DNA of 64,000 bases, taken from contig VZSE01006029.1 of assembly GCA_013398275.1 (NCBI GenBank), forward strand, positions 1,702,000-1,765,999, written 5' to 3'. Shown here one piece after another: positions 1 to 14,000 of this stretch. The position numbers and the translations under genes are program-made. The notes beneath the pieces are model-generated. The model saw only the letters and a list, made by a program, of their open reading frames with translations, did no database searches and was not told the DNA's origin. The first letter of the stretch is position 1, and the number at the start of each line of letters is the position of its first letter. The DNA comes from Promerops cafer (lineage: Eukaryota > Chordata > Aves > Passeriformes > Nectariniidae).

Positions 1-3000
1 TGAGTCTCTTTCCTAGAAACCTTAGAATTTTGCTTTTTGAGGCAGAACTGATTTGTTTGGCCCTTTGTTTTCTCTCAGCCCACATCAGAAAATGAATTGT
101 GTTGTCTGGGCATTCAACTTCACATTCCTCTTCTGGTCCAGTCAAGCTGTCTGTTTCAGGCAAGAATTTTAAGTGGTTCACATGTGCCAAACCTATTCAT
201 GATGCAACTGCAACACATTCTGATCTGATCTGATCTTTCTCAGTGCTATCTCTTGATCTCAGCCCCTGTATTGTCTCCAACTTCAGAAGAGTGTAATTTT
301 TCTGCTGACATTTTCATAGAAACTTGAGAGATTTTTAGATTTTGAGTGTTCATTGCCAGTACACAAAAAAGGAGGATGTTGGCCTTGCAGTGGAGAACAT
401 GACAAAAAGGCAGCTATTTATGAGTTTGTTGGGGGTTTCTGGTCAGGAAATTGTGTATTTTGGGCAAACAGTTCTCTCTGTAAGCTTTAAACTCAGAACA
501 TGGAAGGTGAGGCACTTGAAACAGAGTGCATGCAGAGTTTTTTAAGCATAAAAATTGTGGGATTTTCACCGTTTGGTCAGGTGTTATTTTTAAAAGCTTT
601 TTTTATTGAAAAGAAAGGAAATCTCTCTCTTGTGGAAATTTTTATGCTTCTTTAGATTATTATAGGGTGCTGAATATATTAGGACTCTGTGCAGGAGGGT
701 ATTGGATTGATTTAATGTTGTGTGGGATAAACATACATTAGAAAAATGCAGTAAAGTTACGTGAGATTTTGTGGTAAAATTGCCTCGTACACATACAGTA
801 AGGGTATCTTAAATGGAAATTTGCTACCAATTGATTAGGATAAAAAATAAAATAAGTAAATATGATATTATGTATGTCAAATTATGTAAAATGAAGTAAA
901 AACAAATTAAATTTCTATCTTTTGGCTCAGTACTTTGCCATATGTTGTCTGAAACCTGTTGAGATTTGAGATTTGACTGCTATAAGTCATATGAAGAGAA
1001 AATTAATTCACCAGAGACACTAACAACAGGTTTGGCCCTGTATTGCTTATCTACAGTATCTAACTCTCCCAAACTTTCTATGACACTGCAGGTGATCCAA
1101 AACATTACTTTAGGAAAGAATAAAGTCATTGATTTCAGTGAATTAATATTTTTTGCTAAAACCAAGAATAAAATGATTGTGTTAATATACTCTACCTATT
1201 AGAAAACCCTGCCTTATTCATTTTGAACACAGAAAAAAGGTTTTTCTAAGGACATGCATCAATATTTTATGCTCTCTGACTGTTCAAGATCCAAAGCATT
1301 TAGAACATCTCATCTAGCTTTTTCATTTGCTAACGTCAAGATATAATAAACTTCCATGTAATGGATTCTGTAAGCAAAGTGAGTATACACTTTTGAAGTC
1401 CAGTGTACTGAAACAATAAGCTGCAAATTAAGATGTTCATAAATTTTTGAAGGGAACGAATCCAGAATATATGGCCTGGCTGAAGCCCATCCTCTTTGCT
1501 TTAACCAGTCATTATTTCTCAGTAGCAATTACTCAACGTGTCATTCTATACTGAGTGAATTCCAATCAATTACAAGTGATTGCATATAACTGTGCATCAA
1601 TCAGAGGATAATTCTTGATTCAATGAGATGCAATGGGTGATGTCAATTATGTTTTGTTGATGTTCTTTGATTGCATATTCTTTTGCAAATACTGTAGCAC
1701 CTGAATTGTAACACACTGACTAACCTCGCTATTCTGTATTTCACAGGTTATGTCTAAAGTCATGAACATGAACAGAAATAGTAAAATATCACCTGTACAG
1801 TGCATAAAAATTAGCAATAATACCAGGACATACTATGACAGATTGCATTAAGACATAGAGAGATGAAAGGATCCACTTGCATATAGTCTGAGGAAAAAAG
1901 GAAGGAGAAATAATTTCTGGGTTTTTTTCCCTTCTTTTTCTTTTAAATGAACATAAATCAGGTTTTTGGCTTCTCTTTTGGCATCATCTGGTTCTATAAG
2001 CTTGTGAAGTCATTGTTTATACAAGCCTGTCCTAAAGGAGTGTGTGTGCGTTGCTCATTGAAGCCTTACATGTGCGCTTCATATCTACATTTTATATACT
2101 TAATCCCGTGATGTTCATCAGTCTGGTGTCAATGGCTCAAGCTGTGCCAGTCTTATGGGAACAGCCCAAGTGTGTTATCCACAGCTCCTGACAAGGCAAG
2201 CCCTAAGTGAAGGAGGTGCTGCAGTCTTCTCTCACTCAACAGCAGACTTAAGGGTGCTTGAGCTCAGCCAAGGCTACTTATCAGGCCAGGGAGAAGTACT
2301 CCAGTGTGTATGTGCAGAGATGTTTCCTCATTACTTATTTTGTCCTCCAAATTCATTATTTTGAAGACATGGAATAACAAGCTTGACCTAGAGAATTTCT
2401 TCGGGTTTTCTCTAGGTAGCTTCCTTTGACTGGATGAAATGGAACCACAGACATGTTATGGGTTTACTGTTTTAGCATGACATGTGGGCAAAAGAACTGC
2501 AGTCCAGAAGCACATTATGTACATTGATCCAGAGGGAAGTGAAGATAATTTGTGTGCTTGAATAGCAGTCACTGCAGAATAAATTACTACTGTCTTTCTA
2601 ATCATAGCTGAAGGGTAGAAGCAATGCATAGAACCCAGTGAGATCTACTTCAGTGTTTATTCAAAGAAAAGCAGCCTTGAATAGGAGTTGTACACTGAGA
2701 GAGTGCTCTTATAACCAAACTGATGGCTATCACCAAGTAACGCTCAAATGAATATAACTTCCTTCTCACAGCAGGATTTATTCAGAAATTAGTCTTTTTA
2801 GTGGGTTAATTTTGTGGTTTTTTTTCTATTTGTGAAAAAAATATTCACTATGCAGTGAACAACCAAATCAAGTAGATTTTAGACTGAGAGAAGAGACATA
2901 CAAAAAAGGCTGACATGTCAAATGCTGGCATAAAATCTGTGCCTTTATATAGATTAAACATTCTGTAAAGAGACAGTAAATTACGAAATGAAATGGGAGA

Positions 3001-3642
3001 TGAGGATGATCAGCAGATGTAAAGGCTTAAGTCCAGAGTGTTCCTAAAAACACAAAAATGGCACCTTCTTGCCAGCACAGTTGGTACAGTTTGTACTTCT
3101 GTCATTCTGCGATAGAGGAACATCACCACAGGCCTTTCCAGATGACTGAAACACAAACAAATTATGTAACATGATGATGTAATATTAATATGACATAAAG
3201 GTTAATGCAGGCAAAAAGAACTCTTCAGATGACTAGTTTCCAAAAATTAATTTCTTGCTGAATAATGAGAAAGTCTGGCAGTCACAGTGACATTCTTACT
3301 CTTGTTTCCATTGTGAAGGGATCCAACACAACTTCAGGACTAAGAAGGAGATTTGAGACAGGTTCCACAAAACCCTGTGAGCACAAAACATTCCCAGCTA
3401 TGAGGACAGTCCCCAGTATTTCAGCCTCTAATCAATAACCTCTATGATGCACAAAAAGTCAGAAATAAAAATAGTAAGAACATACTGAAATTTCTGGCAC
3501 AAGAAGCTTGGTATCAGCTTCTACAACTGTAGTTCACTGACCCTGAAGTCCTGAAATAAGCCAGACTGGGAGACCACTGCAGCAAGGGTAGAGTGAGTTA
3601 GGCAAAAATAAACCAGGCTTCTTCTTAACTACATTTTTGGAG
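1..3642. other. Single-copy AT-rich non-coding DNA
   Basis: I see no gene here. Both strands hold only short open frames without domain signatures. The stretch has a three-unit TGATC run at 221-236 and scattered short A and T runs. The part around 2140-2330 is somewhat richer in G and C than its surroundings, but it matches no repeat I recognise and has no long open frame. It is most likely intergenic or intronic. Confidence 0.7.
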
Positions 3643-3770
3643 CTGGCGTATACAAAAGTTAATTTATTTATGCCAAAAATATCAATTCAACAGATTAAAA
3701 TCTCTTCTGGCGTATACAAAAGTTAATTTATTTCTGCCAAAAATATCAATTCAACAGATTAAAATCTCTT
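3643..3770. repeat. 64-bp tandem duplication, two copies
   Basis: Two adjacent 64-bp units lie at 3643-3706 and 3707-3770. Each begins CTGGCGTATAC and ends AAATCTCTT. I count one difference, A against C, inside the TTTATTTATGCC / TTTATTTCTGCC segment. Sixty-three of 64 identical bases implies a recent duplication, or that it is being kept alike by repeat-unit exchange. The unit does not match a mobile element I know and carries no open frame of note. Confidence 0.95.
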
Positions 3771-6700
3771 CATGGGAAGACAATCAGAACTGAGTAAGGA
3801 AAAGTTTTTGAGGGTCAGTGATGAACCTGTACTGAAATTGTCTGCTGAATCATCTCTAACATACAATGTCTGAGTGCTCTTAACTAAATAGCTTGTCACT
3901 CTCTCAATCTGTTGCTCTTTCCACCAGTGAATTATACAACATCAAAAAGGAAGAGTAAAAACTGAGACCTGCAAACAATGACAAAAGTCTTTTGTGCTTG
4001 TAGGCAACCAGTCTCAAGCTTTTGACTTAGATCAAGCAGGTCTTGTCCTGTATGTCTAGTAAATTACAGGATAGTTTGGCGCAGCTAATCTCCTTTCCCT
4101 TCGTTTGGCATTTTGGGAAGTGTCTTCAAGCTTTTTTTCTCATTGCAAGTTTTATGATAGATCTTTCACCAGGCAACAGCTGTGAAAGATGATTTTACAA
4201 CCATCTAAATACTGTCATGTATCTTATTTGGCCGTGGAGTGTATCTGCAGGCTGAGCTGATTATGGCCTCCACAAAAGGTCCAAGGAATATGATCTGGGA
4301 AAAATGCAATTAATCCTTCTGTTCTCTAGCATAGTTCTTATCAGATTGGAGTAGTTTGCTTTTCTGGCATTGGACGGATGGAGAGTCCCTAGATAGAAGT
4401 GAAAGTTAGTGTTATAAAATGAATTAGAAAAATCTAACAAACACCAGGTTCATCTCCATATTATTCAGAGACAAAAACAGCAGGGCAGGAAAGTTTTCCT
4501 CATTTGCCAGCAGCCAGACTGGGGCCAATTTGGATCCTCTTCGTCTCTGATGGAATCTCTGCAGTCACATTTCAGGCTTAAAAAACCACTTAATTTTTGT
4601 TTTGTAAATGCTTATTTGTGCCTTAAATGTGCTAAATGAAACACTTTCAAAATAAGACAAGATTTACAGGCTTTAGAGATAATCACAATGACTGGTGCCT
4701 TGCCCAGGAGAGCTGGAAATTCAAATGAGTTATTGGAAACATCAGTTATTGGACATGACCGAAGAGAGCACAGCTGACGGAGTGACTCCAAATCCTCTTG
4801 CATAATGGAAAATACTGTAGAGCCGGTTCCAAATGTGAAAGGGTAAAAGAAAAAGTCACACTAGGCTCACAAGCATGTTAAAACCTGCTGACTTTGAGTG
4901 TTGTGTTTCTGAAATGAAGCACTATAATAACAACCAAAGGGTAAAAATCCCCATGTTCCTTTGAAAATACTTTGAAAATAGCTCAAATTTTTTATGTGCA
5001 CTTGATCTGGGATGAAACTCTTCTGTGTTTGTGTGAAGACATGAGTACTATTTTCTCTGAAAAACAGAGGGCAAATTTAAAATACATTTTCCCCAGGAGA
5101 AAATGTCTCACTTTTAAAAGATAAAGTAGGATTTCTGACTTTTGATGCCTGTCATTCATATTAAAAACTAAATAAAACAAAATCATTAACAAAACATGTC
5201 CAATTTTGTATTTTCAAGGCAATATGATTTTCAGCAGATCTCTTAGCAGTACATTAAATGTATCATTTGTCCCTACCGGCCTCATACTCCAGAATACATA
5301 GTAACTGGTTCAAGCATCTTGAACATTTTACATTTAAAGTATGAGCAGCATATAATTAAACAAGTGCCTATGTCAGCAGGGAAATCTCCATTGAAGTGAG
5401 GATCTGATCACTCTAGCAGTTAATTTTGCAACTGTTTTCATGAAAAGAAATGGTTCTGGTTATGCAAGCCTCAAAGCTGGTTCTATTCAAGTCACTGGAA
5501 CTACTGGAATCAATGAAATTTCAACAGAAATAGAATCTAAGTCATTATTTGAGCCTCCAGCAATTCTTGAAATGCTAGTGTCTTTTTTCCTTTCTGTAAA
5601 ATGAAATTTTTGGAACAGTGAAAATCAGTAATTTGAACACACAAACTGGACAAAGAGTTTTATATTACAGGGAACTGTCCTAGTGGGATTTCATGCACTT
5701 GCTGACCCACAGAGATATAGCAGACAGTGTATTTACTTGTTCAAAAAGAATGTTGATTTTAAGAAGGCAGTACATGATTTCAATGAGCATCCTCATTAGA
5801 AATTCTCTTTACGTTATAAAGATCAGTTTCTCTGAAATTGTAATGCAAACTGTAAATGTTGATCTGAAATGGAAAACATCAATACTTAAAAATGGCTGAA
5901 GTAGTTTGTTTTTGATGGGGCATCACTGAGTTGAAACAGCAGAATAGTATTGCTCCCCCCATAATTTCATCTTAGAGAAGTGAGCTAAATTCAGCAAATA
6001 AACTTGATACAAGGTTCTCCATGCTTGTCAAAATATGGTGGCAATTAAACTGGCATCTATTCTGTACCTCATTTTTAAGGAATATATTTTTCAAGGCTTT
6101 GACAGTTAAAAACTATTTAGATTATTTATGACATTTCCAATGAGTTAGTAACATTTTTTTATTGCATTGCATTTTGCATAATATAATTTGTCACTACTTC
6201 TTTATTAAGCTTGTTTTATATTCATAGTTGTCCCACAACACTATATTTTCCTCTTTGTCAGCTCAGAACTTCATTATGAAGGATGAGGTTTTATCGTTTC
6301 CAAGTGATGCAAATGTCTACAGTGAATAAGTGTCATTATGCAGGAACAGAAATTTAGTTTTCCTCCATTAAACAGCCAGGCTAATGACTCAACAAGTTTA
6401 TAGCCCACCACAAAATTTGATAGCTTGGTGTGAGTTAAACAAATGATGGTTACATATTTATATGAAAATGAAAGTGGCTTTTTGGAGCCTGATATTGTAT
6501 TTTTCTCATTTAAAGCCTAGACTTCCCTTTCTAATTTAAAGAAGAGACATTCTCAGTTACAACTTATGATGAGCATGCCTTCTGTTTCTTATGCCTGACA
6601 TGACTCCAGTATGACAACACCATCACAGGGAAACAAAAAAATACCTATTTCATGGCCAAATTTCAAATCCCATTGACACCCACAGAAACATCCTCACTTA

Positions 6701-7153
6701 ATGGCTTTGAATTCTCATTATTTCCCATTATATGCAGGGGAAAAAAAAGCTATTCATAATAAATATTACATCCACCTGAATATGATATATGCCATATCCT
6801 GAGCAATGGAATGTTTCCATCTGGGTATGACACTACCTGAACACTGTCTCAGGGCCACTGGACAACTATATCGGCAAAAACACTGCCAAGCTCTTTATTT
6901 TCTTTATAATATCAGTTTTAAGTAACTAATAGAATGTGTGAAAATGACCCATTTGGCTGTCTAATTCCTCTCCCCTCCAGTACAAATTTGTCTCCACGGT
7001 ATATTTTTTCAATGCTTTGCCTAATCTAATTCCAAATATTCAGCATTTCCCATTGGAGACTGTTTCTCAGTTAAAGGGATCGTGCTGTCGGGATTCTTAT
7101 TCAGATATTTAGCTAAAGTTTAATTTTTTTCCTAATTTCAGTCTATTTCTCCT
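3771..7153. other. Single-copy AT-rich non-coding DNA
   Basis: No gene is supported. A minus-strand open frame at 4612-4803 contains a string resembling part of one leucine-rich repeat (VSNNSFEFP), but there is no second repeat and no clear exon boundary, so I do not call it. The stretch around 6120-6200 is very T-rich with several TTGCAT-like words. Confidence 0.65.
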
Positions 7154-7242
7154 GGGGCCAGATTCCTGGCTGGCATAAACTGTCAGAGCTTCCCTAATTT
7201 CCTTTGGGTCTGGGCAGTGTACACGAGCTGACAATCTGGTCA
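7154..7242. repeat. Decayed palindromic interspersed repeat (MITE-like)
   Basis: The segment opens with GGCCAGATTCCTGGCTGG at 7155 and closes with AGCTGACAATCTGGTC near 7241. The last 27 bases, reverse-complemented, match the first 27 at about 18 positions, so this is a degenerate inverted repeat with a 33-bp middle. The arms resemble an ancient palindromic family I recall from bird, crocodile and turtle genomes, whose arms read like GGCCAGAT..AGCTGGTGTA. The family assignment is from memory; the inverted symmetry is seen directly. No open frame is associated. Confidence 0.5.
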
Positions 7243-7940
7243 GGGTTTTCCCTTCCTACTATGCTAACAATTTTTTTCTCCTCTGCTACATTATACTATT
7301 AATCATCATGCTCACACTTACTCATTGCATTCTTTAATAATGCTTTCAAATCCCGCTTTCTAATACCATATTGCTTGCTGTGTCAATCATTCCATTCCAT
7401 AATTCACTTATTAATCCATACTTCATGTTGAGATTAAAATCAGCTGCTAATCTAGATGAGACTTCTCCACAGAGATGGTAAAACAGCCGTCATGATAATA
7501 TGAGAGGATTTATACTGAAAGCAATGAGGTAAGATCCAAGTTTTGATAAACTATGTTTTTGTTTTCAGATAGAAGCAAACAGAACCAATAGTATGATAAA
7601 TTGTTTTTGAAGTTTATTTTTAAAGGACAAAAATTCCTCTGCTTTACATCTGAGTATTTGTAAATGAAAATGCATTGCTGCAGAACAACTCCATTTTTCC
7701 GGTGTTGCTTCCTACCTATGATCTGCTGTGTGCGCTGACATAGACTCAAATTACTTGCTGATACAAAATTACCACCTCTCCACTAGTTTGTAAATCTAAC
7801 AGTTCCACAACAGGTGGATAATTTTAAAAGAGCGTTGTAGAATCAGGGTGGGAATACATTGGCACAAACATGTTTCATTACGGAACTGACCCTAGGTTTT
7901 CACTAACATTTTCTTCTTTTGTAGGTACTTACCAAATAGT
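7243..7940. other. Single-copy AT-rich non-coding DNA
   Basis: No gene or recognised repeat is seen between the palindromic element and the CR1 fragment. The sequence from about 7260 to 7460 is pyrimidine-leaning and rich in ATTA/TAAT words (for example around 7295-7305 and 7405-7415), the kind of composition seen in homeodomain-bound non-coding elements. That is only a compositional remark. Confidence 0.6.
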
Positions 7941-8090
7941 CATCAAGTTTGGAAGAGACCTTCAAGATCATTTAGTCCAACCATCAACTCAGTGTCACCA
8001 TTAGCACCCCTAACCCATATCCCCAAGTGCGACATCTAGACACCTCTTGAATGCCTCCAGAAATGGTGAGCCCACAACCTCCCCAGAGGT
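7941..8090 (-). mobile_element. CR1 LINE 3' fragment, antisense to the plus strand
   Basis: Read on the plus strand this shows the reverse complement of the CR1 3' untranslated region: GGAAGAGACCTTCAAGATCA followed by TTTAGTCCAACC, then a stretch ending at GAGCCCACAACCTCCC. In bird CR1 elements these words lie next to each other just upstream of the tail octamers. The terminal ATTCTATG repeats themselves are missing, so both ends are lost. The copy is diverged and non-coding, consistent with an old 5'-truncated insertion. Confidence 0.8.
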
Positions 8091-11000
8091 AGAGAAATTA
8101 ATTTTTGTTAACTTCTAGACTACCCTATCACTGCAGCAACGCAGAAGGCCAAAACAAAACAAGGCAAAACAATCTTTTCCATTGGCAGAATTCTGTGGTA
8201 ATGAGGTGATACTTAAGAGATATTTTAAAAGTAGCCAATGTTTCCTATTCTAAATGAATCATAGCTCTCCTGTGCCTCTAGACATGACAAACTGATCTCC
8301 CTGGAACCTCCAGTTCTTGAAATTTCCAAATCCAAATCAAAATAGCTAAGTTTTGCTCTACCAGTTCTCAGCTCATTTGGACGAGTAGATACAGGCTTTT
8401 TTCTTTCCAACAATTCTTAGAAAGTGACAAAACAAGAAAGCTTTTGAGTACTGTTGAGCACACATTTACTTTTAGCTGTATCTTGTTCAAGTCACTTGAC
8501 ATGCTGCCATGGCCCAGGCCTGCTTGATCTATAATTGCTCATGCTATCTATCATGTTTTATAGTCAGGACTTGAGAAGATGACACCTATTGATGTAGGAG
8601 TGTCTAGGATACTGTCTTACTGAAGACCTCCCACTGTGTTGTTAAGAACCCATTGTCAAACTGACACATAAAAGAAACTTGAGCCCAGCAGTCACTCACT
8701 AGCAATATACTGAAGCCTGGCAAAATGGTCAGGCATCGCTGTTGTGATGTGGCCAACCTATTTTGAAAGTCAGAGGTAGATTGAATTTTTGAACAAAGCA
8801 CTCATGCATCATCAAACAACAGGTGATGAACTTTTCTGTATGTGATAACTATCACTAGCAGGAGCTTAGAGTTTACATTACTTATTAGAAATACCGCACA
8901 AACAATGTCTGTAAATGATAACTCTGTACAACCCAGTGGTGCTTGAATTCCCTGACAATACTTATCTCTAAACTAATATTTACAGAGGTTCATCCATAAC
9001 AGGAGTTACCATGACAGTAGCAAGGCAAAATGCAATTTTGAGCTGTGTTCATGAGGAGACCATGTACAATTACTCTCTGTTTCTACGAACATCTTCAGCC
9101 ATTGTGCCATTAGTGCTGGGATTCCAAATAGTATTTCAAGGGTTTGAACAATGTGCCTTTAATGGATACCCATAGCATTGAGAGGCACATTAGAGAAAAT
9201 TTCCAACTATTGGTTCAGTAGCTTCTTGTAGCAGTAGATCATTTGATCATGTTCCAGACTGTAGGCTTACATCAGTGACATTCTTTTTTGCAAGAGTGAA
9301 AATAAATCTCCCAGGTAGACCACATAATGTTAGTTTTTATGGAACAAGAATAAAAGCATGCACTACCTCACAAGTTCACTTTCAGTTAGTTCTACATATT
9401 AACAGTCATGAAAATGAGGTTTTTGGCCTCAGGCACTGAATTCAATCACTTAATCTTTCCATGTAGCAACCCTATTTTTGCTTCCCTCCAGGCACACACT
9501 CACAGGGCATTCATGCTGAATTCTCAATTCAAGTATGAATGGTTAGCTAAGCTTTTCTCTCAACAAACCATGTTATAGAAAATTTAGGAAAAATCAGGCA
9601 GTGACAAAAGCACAAAAGCTAGATTTTGTTAATGTAATAGCTCTAGGGTTAGAAATAAGAAAATCAAAGAGCTGATCAAGCCTAATCCATGATACAGAAG
9701 GCATGCTTGATGCTATCTTCTAACAGATGTTACATACCATGTGTGAAGTGAGGAATGGTTCCACCTCTCTAACTTAAATTCAGGGGTCCAATAACAAAGT
9801 TGAAAATGCAATTAGATATTTTCTTAGAAGTTTTAGAAGATAGATGACAGATATGCTAGAACCTATGAACTGGAGAAGGTAATTCCAATTCAGGCTGAAA
9901 TATTAGTGAAACATTACCACTGATGATACTGTCCTGGGCTGGCAAAGATTTCAGTTTCTTTTTTCAGAACTGGATTTGCTTACTGTATGAATAAAAGGAC
10001 ATATATCTTATCACAGAGATTTATCATTCACTGTTGTTGCCAAAGAGATGATAAACAATACTGTCATGTTGAGTGCCAAACAGCTAGGAAGGGAAAGTAA
10101 GATTTAAGGCCCTAAAAAACTCCAGGAACAACCTGAAAAAATCCTCATTGACCTTTGGAAGTGTGCCAGATTCACTTCAGCAGTAACATAATTCTTTTGA
10201 TTTTCTAGTATTTCTTTTAATCATAGTATATTGTAAGGTGAGAATGGTTGCAAAATAAATTCTCAGTGTAATAATGTGAGAACAAAACGTAACCTTAATA
10301 ACACATTTTTTATGTGCTATAACAACATTACAAACCTTCTACATGTGCTATTACTTAACTTTGGTGGGTTTTTTTGTGTTACAGAATTATTGTTTCCATT
10401 TTATTGATTGAGAAATCAAGGTCTAGAGGGACAATGTGATGTTTTTCAGACATGCAGAGCTTCTCCACCCAAGTGAATTGTCAGTTCTGTTCCCATAGGT
10501 CAAGTGTTCAGCTCATTAAAATGTTCCACTATCACAATTCACTGACCTTGTGTGCAATCTTTGAAGAGGCTAATAACTTATTTAACACTAGCATTGATCT
10601 GCCAGGTATGATCTCTTTGAGTTAGAAGATCTATAAATATGGCTTAATCATTCAAAGGGCTTAATTAGCTAGTGCATTACTGAAGTTTTATATTGATGTA
10701 ATATTATTTGGTTTATTTGAGATTACTGAAAATCACACAGCGATTTAGTATTTACTACCTAGTCTGTCAAGAACCTCAGAATCATCAGACTCTCTTTTCA
10801 AAGGTGCTGCTATCTAGTGCCAATTGGCCGCATGAACATCACCTAGGGCTCATGGCTAGTCAGCATTTCTGATTCTTGGCATGCTGTTGTGAAGACTGCA
10901 TGCACAACAGGTCTAGACCAGCATATATGCACGAAAATAACAAGGTGCAAAAATAAATCCACACAAGGAACTTGATACTGGTACACACACATACATCTCT

Positions 11001-14000
11001 GGAAAACTGACCTACTAAGATGGTTTCTCTTTTCAAAATCTTTAGTAAAATGTAAGTATGTTAGGGAGGTCACTGTTCATTTCCTGCTGCCTCCTGTGTG
11101 AATAGTCAGAAAAACAATATCCCATTTACCTTTTATAAAACTAAAAATATGTGATTGTGTTCATAATTCTCATACTTCAATTAATTTTCATGGGAATATT
11201 TGCTACTTAAATATTATGCAAGCTGTTCATAGCTTAATGACTGTTTGCTCCTGCTCACAAAATTTCAAGGTTAGTGCAAGGTCAAGCTGCACTTTACTGA
11301 AGAAGCCAGTTATGAATTTTACTAATGTATTTCATCATGTGATATTTTCTGTACTTGTTGGTGATTGTTCTGGAGTAGAAAAAGGTTAGCTGAGCACATA
11401 TGATACATTGATTATTCATGAATTGACTATCAGACAAAATATATATTGTTACTTCTTTGCATCTCTTTCCTATTGCTGTATTTGAACTAAATTCTTGCTT
11501 AGACATAATGAAACTGATTAAGCCTGATGGCAATTAATAAAATAGATTTCCTTGTGAGGACTGTGGTTGCTTCTGGTAGTTTCTAGGGGTATCTGTGGTG
11601 AACAATTTTTGTTATCTGTTTGCTAACTGATAGGTTTTTGATTATTAACTGTTTCCTGATAACCTGATTCTTGATTAAAAAGAATTCACATCTTTAGTCT
11701 CTATCTGCCTCTCTATCTGAGCAGAGGGCAGCTGATGGTGGAGACACTTGTTTACTTAATAAGGGGGGGATACAGCAAACTGAGGCTTTGGGAGTTTGTG
11801 TGGAGGGCATCAGAAATTGCTTCAAAAAGTGTGGGAGCAGCAATGGTGGTTATGGGCCAAAGTACTCAGTCCCCAGCCTTGAATAAAAAAATCAGCTTTG
11901 GAAAACCAGAAACCCCAATCCAGGTTTAGCCCTGGAGGGAGGCTGCTGCTGCACAAGTCTCAGGTAGCATCAGTCTCAAGTATCTTTAGAGCTTTGCTAT
12001 GAAAACTGAAAAATATGAACCCATGACTCCCCCATTCCATTTCATTGAATGGAGGATATCCAAGAAAAAATAAAAAAACCCCCCAGCCCCTAAAATGATC
12101 AAAGGATGAGAAGGCAATGATTAATTCGTTAATTCTATCTTCAAATCCAGAGATATGTTAGTCTGAAATGTAACTCTTTCCCATGGATGTGCCGAGCCAA
12201 AAGATGCACAGCATTGCAAAGTACAATATGTTGCCTCGCCTGCATCTTGCAAAGCTAATTCCAAGTTAAAGTCTGCTCATGCCATTACCTGGACATTATG
12301 AGGACACAATAGAGAGACATAGCCAATATGAGAAATGTCCCTGAGGCAGAATCTCTCTTAGTGATGGAGCATGGACAGACTGACTTTTCTGCTAGATTCT
12401 TCATGTGCACTAGATTTCAGGGAGTTAAATCTTGAGGGGAAGCAGGAAACATTAATTTGCTAAATGGCCCTTTGGTTTGCCTGTTTTCCATCTTTGATTG
12501 TTGTTCAATGGTTCAGGACCAAGTTAATTACTTTAGAATAATGGTTACTTTATATGCGTAGTAAAATACTTTAAAACATTCTGCAGACATTTTTGGATAC
12601 TAATGGTCATGCATTTTCCCACTAGCAACATTGATTCAACTGACCATTGTGATTATAAAGAGTCAAAAATTTTGATGGAGTCAATAATACAGAAGTTGAA
12701 GTATTGCTCAATACAATTCACTAATAGTAATCAATGTCACATTATGACCTGTCTGGTCAATTGTCCATGAATTATGAAGAATTAAAATAAGCCCTGATAG
12801 GGTAGGCTGTAAACACCAGCACAAGCTGCAATCTGGCAAGATCATATCCACAGCACAAGAAATGAGTCAAGTGTGAATAGAAATGTCTGAAGTTTTTCAT
12901 TATATTTCTCTCTTTTAAAAATTTACATGGAATGCTGCCATCATTTTCACCAAAGGGTTTGCAGGATCTTTGCCTTTATAATTTGTATAAGATGTTCCAG
13001 CTCTAGGAAGAAAACATTGACTAAACTTATTTAGGAGGAAGAAAGAAGCATGTAAAGTTTAAAATAGTGGCAGTGCCTTCCATGATGACACAGGCTAGAA
13101 GCAGCCAGGTATGGGGCCAGATCAGAGATTCTCCTAGAAGAGATGCTGGAATAGCACCATATGCCTACATGATCACTGCCACAGCTCTGTGCAGCAGGTG
13201 CCTGTTTATATAATAAAAGTTCTGACCCAAATGTTCACTGAAAGGGCTCTTTGAATTTTTTCCCCAGTCATATGCACTGTACGCTCATGATCAAATGGTG
13301 TGGAGTTGGCCTTGCACCTGTGAGAGCCTGTGAAACAGTGGAGTCGGGTTGTGAAAAGGTCCCCTTAGAACATTTCACTGACAAGTGCTCGCACTGCCTC
13401 GAGCAGAAAATCACTAGCCTAACTACTGGCTTTCTGTCATCATTACTAAACAAACCCTGAGAGACCATTTTAGGTCTGTGTTTAAGGTAAAAAAGATGTT
13501 AGCCTTGATGTGAAATGTTGAGCTGTATTCTCTAAAACACAGCAATCTTCATGCACTGCAAAAAAAGACTCTCAAATTCATAAGATCAAAGAGATTACAA
13601 TTAGATATTGTAATCTAAATAATCACTTCTGGAAATCACTATATATAAGCCCAAAAGGACCTGAGGTATTTCTTATAAGCAGGTTGTAACCCATGATAGC
13701 TCTTCTCAGATTAGTAGCACCTCATCTCTGAAAGAATATTCACCATCATTAATGGGCTGAGTTCCAGGCTTCTGCCATCATTGCATTTCTGATTATTGAG
13801 GACTCATAAAGATACATATGCTGTGAATAATGAACCTAACTAGTCTTCAGTCAAACTTACAAAGATCGGAATTTGCAGATTTGGATGGTCTGCACAAACC
13901 TCAGTTTTCTGAGATTTGAATGTATTATTCAATTTCTTAATATCCTTTAATTGACAATAGAAACCACTGCACAGTAAAATATATATAAAAATATGCATGT

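Noticed and set aside
4612..4803. Minus-strand frame containing a leucine-rich-repeat-like string (VSNNSFEFP)
   Set aside because: Only one partial repeat is seen, with no adjoining repeat and no splice acceptor upstream; a stop lies a short way upstream in frame. Chance similarity is likely.
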